This document shows, piece by piece, positions 7,264-15,028 of a DNA stretch of 50,178 bases. The number at the start of each line of letters is the position of its first letter. Position 1 is the stretch's first letter. Where the stretch lies: the NCBI GenBank assembly GCA_035934405.1, contig DASYXW010000060.1:1-50178 (forward strand), given 5' to 3'. Below the pieces are notes generated by a model, which had not been told where the DNA came from, ran no database searches, and saw only the letters and a program-made list of their open reading frames with translations. The DNA is from DASYXW01 sp035934405 (GTDB lineage: Bacteria > Acidobacteriota > Terriglobia > UBA7540). A program made the position numbers and the translations under genes.

Positions 7264-8967
7264 TCATAACGGATGCGCGAACGCTCCCGCCACCATCGGC
7301 CGCCCGATCAGCTTGCCGACCTCGGCCAGGTGATACGCCGGCTGCTGCGCCGCCATTTCGCCCATGCAAAACGCCCACCAGTGATCCGCGTGTCCAAAGC
7401 GCGCGTCGTGCTCGGCGTCAAACCGCACCTGCCCCACGGCGTTCACGCTCTTCTTCACGCCCCGGAACGATTGCCGCACGTTGTTCGAGTCCGGCACCCG
7501 CACTTTGCCTTCTTCCATCCGGCGCTTCGCCAGCACCGCCATCTGCTCTTTCGATTGCTGCGTAAATTGCACGCCCTCGATCTGGCCCGGAAACTCGCGC
7601 TCCAGCGCCTCAAAAATCACCAGGCCCATGCCCGATTTGTCGATGACGCAGCGCCGCAGCATCGGCATCAGCATTTGCGCCTCGCGAATCTGGTCCGGCG
7701 TGGGCAGGTTGCGCATCTCCACCACGCCGCGCGTCCACGTAACGTCGCCCACCAGTTCCGAAATCCAGATCACCGAGAGGTCGTGCTTGCGGGCAATATC
7801 CCATCCGGCGTACAAAGCCCGGGGTTCGGGGTTCGGGGTTCGGGGTTCGCTCGTAAGAATTCTTCCTTCCCGAATCCCGAACCCCGAATCCCGAATCCCG
7901 AGGTCCGTCGAGGCTTCAGACGAGACGCAGCTCTGAAAGAGTTCGGCCGGTATCCACTCGCTCGCTTGCGACACAAACTGGCAGCAGTATTCCTGCAGCC
8001 AGGTGTCCTCGTCGCATCCGCCTTTCACTTCCTGCGGATTGAGCGGCACGCCCTCTTCCACCGCCAGGAACACATCGCACCAATGGCCGCTCCACGGATT
8101 CAGTGGCGAGTGGCCAGTGGCGAGTGGTGAGCCGCCCTCCGGATTGAGTGATTTGGCCATTGAGTCATTGGGCGATTGGCCTTTCAATGACTCAATGACC
8201 CGATGACCCGATGGCTCAATTCGTACGGGTTGTTTCGCCGGTCGGCTCCCCATGTCGAGCCCCAGCCCCTTCGCCAGCTCCCAAAACTTGCCCTGCTGCC
8301 CGTTCGGCGTCGAGAGCACGCGCATCGAGTAGCCCAGCGACACCTGGCGGTAAACCGCGGTGAAGATGGACTGCGAATCCTTGTGGAAGGCAAACTCGTC
8401 CAGCACCACGTCGCCCGTGTAGCCGCGCGCCGTGTCGGGATTCGCCGCCAGCACGATGATGCGCGAGCTGTTGGGAAAGCGAATCTCGTGCTGCAGCGCC
8501 GAAGTGCCCTCGAAAGGCAGGCCGGGAAAGTAGTCTCCGATCGCGCCCTGGTAGCCGTCCAGCCAGGTCTTGGCCTTTTCCGCCAGCTCCAGCGACTGCC
8601 GCTCCGAGCGCGACAGAAAGATGATGGTGCGCCGCGGCATTTGCAGGCAGCGGTTCACCGCCCAGGCCGCCGTCGCCGTGGAATAGCCGATTTGCGCCGA
8701 CTTGACGGCGACGGCAAAGCGCGACGGGTCCTCGGTCCAGCGAAGCTGGTAAGGCCGCAGCACCACCTTGTGGTGCGGCGGTGCGGGCTCCGAAACCTCT
8801 ACAGGGGCCGGGGGCCGGGGGTCAGGGGCCGGTCCGGGGGTCAGGGGTCGGGGGTCGGGGGCCAGTGTTTTCCCTGTCCCCTGTCCCCTGTCCCCTGACC
8901 CCTGCTTTTCTGGCCCCTGTTGCAGCCTCGCCGCCAGCGCCAATTTCCTTTTTTGCCGGTTCGTCAT
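7264..8967 (-). CDS. Phage terminase large subunit (Mu gp28-like)
   Basis: The 567-residue product is the packaging motor. An ATPase motif lies at about 85-95 ('AVKSAQIGYSTATA', a Walker-A-like loop) and a Walker B at about 187-195 ('VVLDEFAFHKD'). The C-terminal RNase-H-like nuclease starts at 'YAGWDIARKHDLSVIW' (about 388) and includes 'CVIDKSGMGLVIFEALE'. Three in-frame repeat blocks interrupt it: residues about 18-55 (PDPRPLTPGPAPDPRPP), about 247-290, and about 354-384 (SEPRTPNPEPR). They lie at the N-terminus, within the ATPase-linker region and just before the nuclease, which explains why the protein is longer than usual for the family. Confidence 0.85.
   Translation of the reverse strand: MTNRQKRKLALAARLQQGPEKQGSGDRGQGTGKTLAPDPRPLTPGPAPDPRPPAPVEVSEPAPPHHKVVLRPYQLRWTEDPSRFAVAVKSAQIGYSTATAAWAVNRCLQMPRRTIIFLSRSERQSLELAEKAKTWLDGYQGAIGDYFPGLPFEGTSALQHEIRFPNSSRIIVLAANPDTARGYTGDVVLDEFAFHKDSQSIFTAVYRQVSLGYSMRVLSTPNGQQGKFWELAKGLGLDMGSRPAKQPVRIEPSGHRVIESLKGQSPNDSMAKSLNPEGGSPLATGHSPLNPWSGHWCDVFLAVEEGVPLNPQEVKGGCDEDTWLQEYCCQFVSQASEWIPAELFQSCVSSEASTDLGIRDSGFGIREGRILTSEPRTPNPEPRALYAGWDIARKHDLSVIWISELVGDVTWTRGVVEMRNLPTPDQIREAQMLMPMLRRCVIDKSGMGLVIFEALEREFPGQIEGVQFTQQSKEQMAVLAKRRMEEGKVRVPDSNNVRQSFRGVKKSVNAVGQVRFDAEHDARFGHADHWWAFCMGEMAAQQPAYHLAEVGKLIGRPMVAGAFAHPL
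7818..7905. repeat. In-frame inverted word repeat in the terminase gene (ATPase-nuclease linker)
   Basis: GGGGTTCGGGGTTCGGGG units, a core AAGAATTCTTCCTTCCCG, then CCCGAATCCCGAATCCC. The element is nearly the same as the one in the portal gene at 4782-4868 and keeps the terminase frame open. Confidence 0.75.
8100..8226. repeat. In-frame composite word repeats in the terminase gene (middle)
   Basis: Two families lie side by side: AGTGGCGAGTGGCCAGTGGCG (8103-8130), and ATTGAGTCATTGGGCGATT with its complement CAATGACTCAATGACCC (8143-8220). The second family also fills intergenic gaps at 11165-11355 and 30335-30436. Confidence 0.7.
8800..8915. repeat. In-frame inverted word repeat near the terminase N-terminus
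   Basis: GGGGGCCGGGGGTCAGGGG units on the left and CCCTGTCCCCTGTCCCC units on the right give about 38 Pro/Gly/Asp-rich residues. It matches the intergenic family at 5330-5451. Confidence 0.7.
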
Positions 8968-9053
8968 AAAGCAGTTGTCAGTTGTCAGTTCTCAGTTGCC
9001 AGTCAATACGGCTCTGAAATTTGAAATCTCAAATCTGTAATCGGAGTTGCGCA
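8941..9053. repeat. Direct repeat, left copy, covering the terminase start
   Basis: This roughly 110-nt block includes the first nine terminase codons, the CAGTTGTCAG word repeat, and a following GAAATTTGAAATCTCAAATC palindromic stretch. A close copy lies at 10152-10271. The two differ by a few substitutions and one 7-nt word unit. They bracket the serine protease gene. Confidence 0.75.
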
Positions 9054-9210
9054 CTCGCCTCCCGTATTTCGTAATTCACCCTTTACCCTTCCCCCTTTAC
9101 CCCTTTTTGCGCGTTGCGCGCCTTGAATCCCCACTGTGGTTGGCCTTATCATCAGAGCGCGAGGCCGCGGCGCGCGAGATCCCTCAGCCGCACGGCCTTC
9201 CGAGGAACCC

Positions 9211-10029
9211 ATGACCAACGGATGGTACGCAGTGTTGCTGTTGTCTGCTTTTCCCGGCGCGCTCCAGGCGCAATCGGGGCAGGCCCCGACCTCATCGGGG
9301 CGGGCTTCCGCCGATGTCATTGAAGACGCTGTGGTCCAAATCCAGGTATTGATCGCCGGAAAGCCCGCCCAGGCCATTGGCACGGGGTTCTTTGCCGAGC
9401 GCGACGACCTGGTGGTCACCGCCGAACACGTATATCTGGCCGCCGAGAGCGCCATCAACGATAGCCGCGATGGCCTTCTGGCGGTGGTCAAGCAGTGGCC
9501 CACCGCGTCTCCCGGCAACATGTTTTTTGCCCCGACGGAACTGGCGGCGGAGGACGCCCCACACGATATCGCCATCCTCCGCGTCAACCCTTTCCTGGTG
9601 CAGGCACAGTCCAGGGAGTTCCCCATCAGGCCGCTCCACCTGGCCGAGACCGACCCCCGGCCGGGTGATGACGTGGCGTTCGCCGGATACTTCGGCGCCG
9701 ACACGTTGCCCCTGTTCCAGCGGGGCGTTATCGCCGGCCGGGCCAAGCCCTCAAACACCGACGAAGAGTTAGTGGTCCAGGCCTCCACCAACTCGGGCCA
9801 GAGCGGCAGCCCGCTGGTGCTGGTCTCGAGCGGCAAGGTGGTTGGCGTGATCGTCGCCTCTCTCGGCTCCTCGTACACTCCAGGGGCTGCCGCCTCGAAC
9901 ACAGGCCTCTCGCGCGCCGCCGAGGTGGTCCATGTGAGAAGGCTGCTCAATAGCATCCCCCCCCAGGGGGCCGAGCAGCGGTCGGTTCCCGGACGGTCCG
10001 CCGTGCCGCGCCGCAACTCGCAGCGCTGA
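9211..10029 (+). CDS. Secreted trypsin-like serine protease
   Basis: The 272-residue protein starts at ATG 9211, chosen because a GAGGAA ribosome site precedes it and a signal peptide begins there (MTNGWYAVLLLSAFPGALQA). The mature part has a chymotrypsin-fold triad: His73 (TAEHV), Asp119 (HDIAIL) and Ser198 (GQSGSP). Such proteins cleave substrates outside the cytoplasm. It is the only plus-strand gene inside the minus-strand phage block and lies between two direct repeats, so it is most simply a cargo gene. Whether it serves host or phage is unknown. A long antisense frame here is a GC-driven shadow. Confidence 0.75.
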   Translation: MTNGWYAVLLLSAFPGALQAQSGQAPTSSGRASADVIEDAVVQIQVLIAGKPAQAIGTGFFAERDDLVVTAEHVYLAAESAINDSRDGLLAVVKQWPTASPGNMFFAPTELAAEDAPHDIAILRVNPFLVQAQSREFPIRPLHLAETDPRPGDDVAFAGYFGADTLPLFQRGVIAGRAKPSNTDEELVVQASTNSGQSGSPLVLVSSGKVVGVIVASLGSSYTPGAAASNTGLSRAAEVVHVRRLLNSIPPQGAEQRSVPGRSAVPRRNSQR

Positions 10030-10151
10030 AACACTTGCCAGGGATCGGCAGGCGTATCGGACGTGGAGGGCATCCGGGACGGCGCCGATTGCGCCCGAAG
10101 CCAGCCGGCGGCGAGCAGGCAGGCCCCGAGCACTTCCATTGTGAGTCGAGC

Positions 10152-10271
10152 CAATTTCCTTTTTTGCCAGTCGGTCATAAAGCAGTTGTCAGTTGTCAGT
10201 TGTCAGTTCTCAGTTGCCAGTCACTACAGCTCTGAAATTTGAAATCTCAAATCTGTAATTGGAGTGGCGCA
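10152..10271. repeat. Direct repeat, right copy, with a duplicated terminase-type start
   Basis: This copy of 8941-9053 contains a second ATG and the codons for MTDWQKRKLA, compared with MTNRQKRKLA in the terminase. It has one extra TTGTCAG unit. It marks the right junction of the segment holding the serine protease. Confidence 0.7.
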
Positions 10272-10340
10272 GACATCGTTTTGTGATGTCTGCGACTTCG
10301 CTCCATTCGCAGACATGGCAGAGAACGCCATGTCTGCGCC
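10266..10340. repeat. Double hairpin (GCAGACAT palindromes)
   Basis: Two stem-loops lie side by side: GCAGACATC...GATGTCTGC and CGCAGACATGGC...GCCATGTCTGCG. The outer ends can also pair. It is a REP-like element between the protease segment and the next phage gene. A CACCATTCATAATTCACG-type word repeat follows at 10345-10378. Confidence 0.6.
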
Positions 10341-10370
10341 ACCCGCCATTCACCATTCATAATTCACGAT

Positions 10371-11174
10371 TCACAATTGCTGCTGCGGCTCGACTCTCTC
10401 CACCAGCCCCTGGCCCATGCCAATCGCGGCGGAAATCTTTCTCACCACCTCCAGGTGGTCCCACGGCTTGCCCTGGGCTTGTGCTTGCTGCATTTCAACG
10501 GTCACTTGGGCGACTCGGTTCAGAGCCTCGGTCTTCGCCTTGATTTGTTCGGTATTGGCCTCGGTTTCTTTCGTCTTGGCCGCGATTTGCTTCATTTGCG
10601 CTTCCACTTCCTTCTTTTTCAGCGCCAAATTCTTCTCGGTCTGCACTAGGCTCAAGTGCGCATTCTTGTATTTGTGCTCCGCCTCTTTGTTCTTGCGCTG
10701 CAGCTCGAAGACGGTCTTAAGATCCTTTTCCGCCGTCCCCAGCTCCTGGTTGGTCATCGCCTGCAGCAGCAAAGCCTCGATCAGTTTCGTGGCGTCGGAC
10801 GAGGGGTCTTTCCGGGCCTCTTCGATCAGCGTGATCACCTTCTCCTTGATCGCGTACGTGATGTGCTCGCGGGTCAGGGTTTCAGGTGTATAGCGCGTTT
10901 CCGGCCCCTGGGGCGCGGTTTCCCCGCCCGGCTGGACTTCCACGATTTCCCGCCAGGCGGCGTACTCGGCAATATCGCCAGGTGCGATCTGAACGCCGTC
11001 GTTGCCCCGGAGGTCGCCGGAAATGCGAATCGCCGGCGTGTTTTCATCGAGCAGCCTGTCCACTTTTTCGCGGAGGCTGAGCGAGAGGTTTTCGATCCTG
11101 ACGACGGCTTTGGGCTTCTTCATCGCTCGAGTTGCCGATTCCAGGCTCCAGCTTTTATCCGGCGATTGATTCAT
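10371..11174 (-). CDS. Candidate small terminase (Mu gp27/DUF3486-like) with coiled coil
   Basis: The 267-residue protein lies directly upstream of the large terminase, where Mu-like phages keep gp27. An N-terminal basic segment (about 18-50, 'LSLREKVDRLLDE') could bind DNA. Residues about 115-135 hold a helix ('AIKEKVITLIEEARKD'), and about 150-225 is a long coiled coil (KKKEVEAQMKQIAAKTKETE). Two starts are possible: ATG at 11174 lies inside a word repeat without a ribosome site, while ATG at 11123 gives MKKPKAVVRIENL. I favour the latter as the original start. The assignment is by position and architecture, so it is moderate. Confidence 0.5.
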   Translation of the reverse strand: MNQSPDKSWSLESATRAMKKPKAVVRIENLSLSLREKVDRLLDENTPAIRISGDLRGNDGVQIAPGDIAEYAAWREIVEVQPGGETAPQGPETRYTPETLTREHITYAIKEKVITLIEEARKDPSSDATKLIEALLLQAMTNQELGTAEKDLKTVFELQRKNKEAEHKYKNAHLSLVQTEKNLALKKKEVEAQMKQIAAKTKETEANTEQIKAKTEALNRVAQVTVEMQQAQAQGKPWDHLEVVRKISAAIGMGQGLVERVEPQQQL

Positions 11175-11356
11175 TGACTCAATGACTCAATGACTCAATG
11201 ATTCAATGAGTCAATTTTCCCGGGCCCAGGGTCAGAGGCTGCGATCGCGGCAGCGCCGGAGGAGGCCACCACAAGGAACGCCGCTGTCGCTCCGTCAACC
11301 CCTGACGCTGGGCCTGCGGCCATTGACTCATTGACTCAATGAATCAATGAGTCAAT
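11165..11356. repeat. Word repeats (GACTCAATGACTCAATG family) at both ends of a gene gap
   Basis: The tandem GACTCAATGACTCAATGACT lies at 11172-11216 and a complementary set near 11322-11355. The stretch between can fold: GGGCCCAGGGTCAG (11221-11234) pairs with CTGACGCTGGGCC (about 11301-11313). No coding potential is seen. Confidence 0.6.
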
Positions 11357-11667
11357 CAAAGCGCGATTCCCGCATCGGGCGCCAGGCGCCCTTCGAGCAA
11401 GTCCACGGCCTTGGGCGTGCCCCGCACCGCCGTGAGTTCGATTTCGGCGCGGCCGGCGCGCAACTGCTTCGTCTCGGCGTACTGGTTCTGCGTCAGGTAG
11501 GCAAGATGGAACTTCAGCCGCTCATCGGTGACGGTGTCTCCCGTGCGGCGCATCATCTGCACCCGCAGCTCGTTGAAGGGCATCCACTCGAGGTGCCAGT
11601 CCACCAGGATCCTGAGCATCAATCCGCGCTGCGCTTCGTGCTGCACGTCGTTCATTAATGAGTTCAT
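11356..11667 (-). CDS. Small winged-helix phage protein (VpaChn25_0724-like), copy 2
   Basis: The 103-residue product aligns by eye along its length with the protein at 5452-5769: HEAQRG, PFNEL, TDERLKFHLAYL, and a shared ending KAVDLLEGRLAPDAGIAL. A strong ribosome site (GGGGGAGG) lies 4 nt before the ATG. The fold looks like a winged helix with DNA-binding potential, and its function in Mu-like phages is not established. Duplicate copies suggest either dosage or separate binding targets. Confidence 0.65.
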   Translation of the reverse strand: MNSLMNDVQHEAQRGLMLRILVDWHLEWMPFNELRVQMMRRTGDTVTDERLKFHLAYLTQNQYAETKQLRAGRAEIELTAVRGTPKAVDLLEGRLAPDAGIAL

Positions 11668-11689
11668 GGGCCTCCCCCTTTTCAGATCT

Positions 11690-11772
11690 CAGTGGCTAGT
11701 GGCTAGTGTTGAGTGGCTAGAGATCGGTCACTCGCCACGCGCCACTGCGTCTCTAGCCACTAACCACTGTCC
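11690..11772. repeat. Word repeat (AGTGGCTAGTGGCTAG family) with inverted arms
   Basis: The AGTGGCTAGTGGCTAGTG arm and the CTAGCCACTAACCACTG arm lie around a roughly 30-nt loop, filling the gap between the two winged-helix genes. Confidence 0.65.
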
Positions 11773-11775
11773 TTC

Positions 11776-12090
11776 TCACTGCTTCGGCTCAATGTAAATG
11801 CCCTCGTCGGGGGCCAATCGTCCGTCGTGGTAATCAATGCCCTTGGCGGTGATCTTCACCAGATTCGTCGCCCGGTGCACTGCGGGCCCGCGCGCGCCCT
11901 CGATCGAGACCAGCCCCTTGTCGGCGAGGTAGGCTACATGGAAGCTGAGCTCCTCGAGCGGGACCGGGTAGCCGAAGAAGTCGAGCTCCCCTTGCAGCAG
12001 CGGCAGCGTGGCCGACTGCGGAAAAATCAGGGCCAGGTAGTACAGCATCTTGCCGCGAATCAGTTCCTTGTGGCGCAAAGTGGTGTTCAT
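11776..12090 (-). CDS. Small winged-helix phage protein (VpaChn25_0724-like), copy 3
   Basis: This 104-residue member is the most divergent of the three. It keeps the helix-turn pattern ('PVPLEELSFHVAYLADKGLV') and the ending 'ITAKGIDYHDGRLAPDEG', which is the clearest match to the VpaChn25_0724 phage family pattern (wing followed by 'GxDVxxGRxxxPG'). It is the second gene of the visible phage block in transcription order. The ribosome site is weak (GAAGAGA). Confidence 0.65.
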   Translation of the reverse strand: MNTTLRHKELIRGKMLYYLALIFPQSATLPLLQGELDFFGYPVPLEELSFHVAYLADKGLVSIEGARGPAVHRATNLVKITAKGIDYHDGRLAPDEGIYIEPKQ

Positions 12091-12142
12091 ACGTATAGTC
12101 TCTTCGTCCGTCAGTTCTTGCGTCGTTCAGTCCTTCCGTTGG

Positions 12143-12583
12143 TCAGTCGCGCTGACTAAGGGATTGCGGGACAGAACGGCTGATAGACTGCTTACTTTCC
12201 GGCTCCATCAGCGTCTCCACGTTGCGGTGGATGGCTTTGAGCGCCACCAGCATCTCCTGATGCTCGTAGCTCTCGAGCGAATCGCGGTGCTCGACGGTGG
12301 AGGCGAGCCGCGAAAGGGCGTCGGCTTGGGACTTCTGGGCGCCGGCAAGCTGTCCAACGTAATCGCGCGCGATGCTGAAGGCGTTCTCGATTTGACCCTT
12401 CTTGACTTCCATCGACCGGTCAATCCAATGCTGCGCCAGCTTCATAAAGCCATAGGCGAAAACGATAAGGATCAGAATGCCCGGTCCCCAGAGAATCACG
12501 TAATGTTGCAAGTCCTGTGGTATCAATCGCTTAATCCCAAACCCCTCTTGTGAAATGCAAAACTGAACAAAATATAAGGTCAA
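12143..12583 (-). CDS. Membrane-anchored coiled-coil phage protein (DUF2730/holin-like)
   Basis: The frame encodes up to 146 residues from a TTG start; an internal TTG near 12523 (LIPQDLQHY) is an alternative. One membrane helix is clear (ILWGPGILILIVFAYGFM, about 30-50), followed by a soluble helical part with heptad spacing. This N-in anchor plus coil resembles DUF2730 (Mu gp25-type) and some holin-like accessory proteins. It is the first visible gene of the late block, so the start of the operon should lie just to its right. Confidence 0.5.
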   Translation of the reverse strand: MTLYFVQFCISQEGFGIKRLIPQDLQHYVILWGPGILILIVFAYGFMKLAQHWIDRSMEVKKGQIENAFSIARDYVGQLAGAQKSQADALSRLASTVEHRDSLESYEHQEMLVALKAIHRNVETLMEPESKQSISRSVPQSLSQRD

Positions 12584-13149
12584 TATTTACAATGCACTAC
12601 GGCGATTCCACGGTAGCGTTCCGACGCCTGCGCCAAAGTCATCCCGCATCGCGCTTGGTTCGTCGCACTTGTATGTCACCTTCGCACGGCAAGCGTCTGC
12701 CGTTCTTGGTAGATGATTGTCCACTAATCGTTTCATACATCCAACTCTAACAGTCGAAACTGAGACAATGGAGACAAGTGAGAAAAGTGAGACACTTTTT
12801 TTTACCTATTAGAATCAGCAGATTAGCTTGGGCAAGGGCGAGCTGGTCGTCCACGCAGCAAGAAAGTGTGGAGTTCTTCCACACCTTTGCCGCGGCACGG
12901 ATTCGGGGCTCCTTCTCCTGCTAACCCTCCCTTAAGAGGCACGGGAAACTCGATCCCTCTCAGGTCCTCGCGGTTTCATGCAGCTAACCTTGTGGGTCTT
13001 GGAACGGATCTTGAAGCCGGTCCGTCGGGTGGATTAGGAGGACTTCAGTTGGCTGGAAGGAGTCGACACTCAATGAGTGGGCTAGTCGACGGGGCGGACA
13101 GACTTGATCGACTCTTTAGCCGCACCCAGAGGTCTCATTCACGCTGACG
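12584..13149. other. Spacer between prophage and first Rhs module; no convincing gene
   Basis: This 566-nt stretch has no supported gene. At 12757-12805 it carries degenerate direct repeats of the type TGAGACAATGGAGACAAG, TGAGAAAAG, TGAGACAC, ending in a T8 run. They could be recombinase binding sites at a prophage or transposon end. A weak minus-strand frame of 49 codons (ATG near 12737) has no recognisable relatives. A short palindrome, TGTGGAGTTCTTCCACA, lies near 12868. Confidence 0.4.
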
Positions 13150-14688
13150 TTGAGGCTTACCGACACCGGGTCTTCGACCGGTTTATCGTCGCGGATGCAT
13201 CAAACGAAAGCCACCGCCGTCGCGCCCGGCACCGTGAATTACGACATGCAGTACCAGTATGATTTCTTCGGCAACATGAGCTGCGACGGTAGCTCGGGGA
13301 TTGGCTGTCCGGGCCTCAGCTTCGACAGCAACAACCACATCACCGGCGCGAACATCACATACGATGCGGCGGGCAACATGACCCAGGACGGCACGGGCAC
13401 CGGCACGCACACCTACACCTACGACGCGGAGAATCGGCTCACCCAAGTCGATGGTGGCTCGACGCAGACTTTCCTTTATAATGCCTTGGGGCAGCGGGTA
13501 GAGTGGACGGCGGGCTCGACCACTTACGACGAGCTCTTCGACGTGGACGGCAACCGCATCGTGCAGGCGGTGGGCGGGGTGTGGAACACCGGCAACTTCT
13601 TTCTCGGCAGCCGGATGCTGGGGGCGTATATTCCTGGGACGGGGACTGTCCAATTCTTCCACGCGAACGCGCTCGGTTTGTCGAGCGTGATCACGGACGG
13701 CACAGGCGCAGTGGTGAACGAGCAGTTGTTTTATCCGTGGGGCGACCTGTGGGAGACGACGGGCCAGACCTGGTTCCACTTTGCGGGGTTTGACTGGGGC
13801 TACACGCAGGCGGGCCTCGACCCGACGCTGTTCCGGATGTACTCGTACGGCAAGGGTCGGTGGATGACCCCCGACCCGGCAGGTCTGGCCGCCGTGGACA
13901 TCACCAACCCGGAGTCCTGGAACCGGTATGCCTATGCGCTGAACCGGCCCACATCCCTGACTGATCGCTCTGGGCTCCTGGACGATCCTGCTTGCGACAA
14001 TCTCGATCCCGACATGGACGGCGACAGTTTTGGCTCAGATCCCGAGGAAGGATTCGAGGGCGGCCAGATGTGTATCCAAATCGCGCCGATCATTCCACCC
14101 CTCCCCATTCCGCCGGTTCCTAAGACGCCGCCACACCAGCCCCCACCGCCGCCCCCAAAGATGACCATGGCCCAGAGAATGGCCTGCGCAGCGCAGTTCG
14201 GGGACAACCACAGCCTGGCGGCACCGTTCCAGTCCGGCAATGCTACCGCAAATTTCCTTACTAACGCTTTTCTCGGTAACGTATTCTCCGGCGCCGAAGT
14301 GTTAGGTCAAACCATCTTTGGCAATGAGACGCCCACCGGAAGCCAGGTCGCCACGACACTGGTCGGTGGCGCTGGGCTCGGCATCGTACCTGTAGGCGGG
14401 CCGGGGATGCAAGGGCCGGCGGGAATGGCCCAGGACGCTGCCGCCGGAGCTTTTTTCAACAGCGTGACGGGAGCCGGCAGTGCCCCGATCACCGGAATCA
14501 CCGGCGCAGCCGCCCAGTCAGCGCCCGTCGCGGCAGACGCGTTGAGTGTCACTGGAGCCACAGTGAATCTAGGCGCCGAGGCCGCTGGCACTGGTGCAGA
14601 GACTTTTGCATTCGGGGTTGCCGCGGCGAAGGTTGGGTTCGATCTGTCGACTTTCCTATATGGGTTCGTCGTGGCTTGCACACCATGA
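13150..14688 (+). CDS. Orphan Rhs C-terminal module 1 (Rhs core tail plus variable C-terminus)
   Basis: The 512-residue frame holds the end of an Rhs/YD-repeat protein without the usual 1000-residue shell. It contains YD repeats (YDAAGNMTQDGTG, YDAENRLTQVDGG), the core-end block (FYPWGD, MYSYGKGRWMTPDPAG), and the terminal PESWNRYAYALNRPTSLTD. The recognisable Rhs part starts near 13205; earlier codons look unrelated, so it is 5'-truncated and may lack its own start. After residue about 330 comes a Pro-rich stretch (PPHQPPPPPPK) and a Gly/Ala-rich C-terminus with no motif I recognise. The core is near-identical to that at 23958-24890, while the C-terminus differs. Confidence 0.7.
   Translation: MRLTDTGSSTGLSSRMHQTKATAVAPGTVNYDMQYQYDFFGNMSCDGSSGIGCPGLSFDSNNHITGANITYDAAGNMTQDGTGTGTHTYTYDAENRLTQVDGGSTQTFLYNALGQRVEWTAGSTTYDELFDVDGNRIVQAVGGVWNTGNFFLGSRMLGAYIPGTGTVQFFHANALGLSSVITDGTGAVVNEQLFYPWGDLWETTGQTWFHFAGFDWGYTQAGLDPTLFRMYSYGKGRWMTPDPAGLAAVDITNPESWNRYAYALNRPTSLTDRSGLLDDPACDNLDPDMDGDSFGSDPEEGFEGGQMCIQIAPIIPPLPIPPVPKTPPHQPPPPPPKMTMAQRMACAAQFGDNHSLAAPFQSGNATANFLTNAFLGNVFSGAEVLGQTIFGNETPTGSQVATTLVGGAGLGIVPVGGPGMQGPAGMAQDAAAGAFFNSVTGAGSAPITGITGAAAQSAPVAADALSVTGATVNLGAEAAGTGAETFAFGVAAAKVGFDLSTFLYGFVVACTP
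13205..14140 (+). repeat. Long direct repeat: Rhs core, copy 1
   Basis: About 930 nt are highly similar to 23958-24890, with several runs identical by eye, including the segment that ends in PPLPIPPVP. It can support homologous recombination with copy 2, 10.7 kb away. Confidence 0.7.
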
Positions 14689-14987
14689 GCGATATCGCAC
14701 AAGACTTCATTGTAGGTACAGGGGGCGCACTGCTATTTCTTGCAATAGTCTGGATCTGGGGGCGCGTCTTCGTCATGCGCGGACGACCGCTCTCCTCTGT
14801 CCAAAAGAAAATGCTGGGCTACGGTTTTCTCTTCATGCTAGGCCTTGCTTACACGATGACGTTCGCCGTCTGGTTCAAGTGGCCTCACCCGCTAATGTGG
14901 GGGATCATTGCAGGTTGGGGCGTGCTCGTTGGATTCACCGCCTGGTGGCGTCACCGGCGAGAAAAACCGAACCCGCGCACGCAGTAA
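14685..14987 (+). CDS. Small membrane protein coupled to Rhs module 1 (candidate immunity protein)
   Basis: The ATG overlaps the Rhs stop as ATGA, which fixes the start and implies coupled translation. The 100-residue product has three hydrophobic segments (about 10-28, 48-66 and 68-90) and a basic tail (WWRHRREKPNPRTQ). In polymorphic toxin loci an immunity gene sits directly after the toxin-encoding Rhs end, and membrane immunity proteins are common. The role here is inferred from position only. Confidence 0.5.
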   Translation: MSDIAQDFIVGTGGALLFLAIVWIWGRVFVMRGRPLSSVQKKMLGYGFLFMLGLAYTMTFAVWFKWPHPLMWGIIAGWGVLVGFTAWWRHRREKPNPRTQ

Positions 14988-15028
14988 GCCCGGGCCGGCG
15001 AGCACGTCTCGCCGATCCAGTCGGGGCA

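Noticed and set aside
9003..10178. 391-codon minus-strand frame overlapping the serine protease
   Set aside because: Its first codons are a duplicate of the terminase start and the rest is antisense to a gene with an intact protease triad. GC-rich sequence readily gives long antisense frames. Only the first 50 codons, before the overlap, look even slightly protein-like.
368..12160. Word repeats considered as a CRISPR array
   Set aside because: Units are 6-8 nt and continuous, without unique spacers of constant length, and no cas gene is present.
12605..12740. 49-codon minus-strand frame (ATG near 12737)
   Set aside because: No good ribosome site and no conserved motif; cannot be supported.
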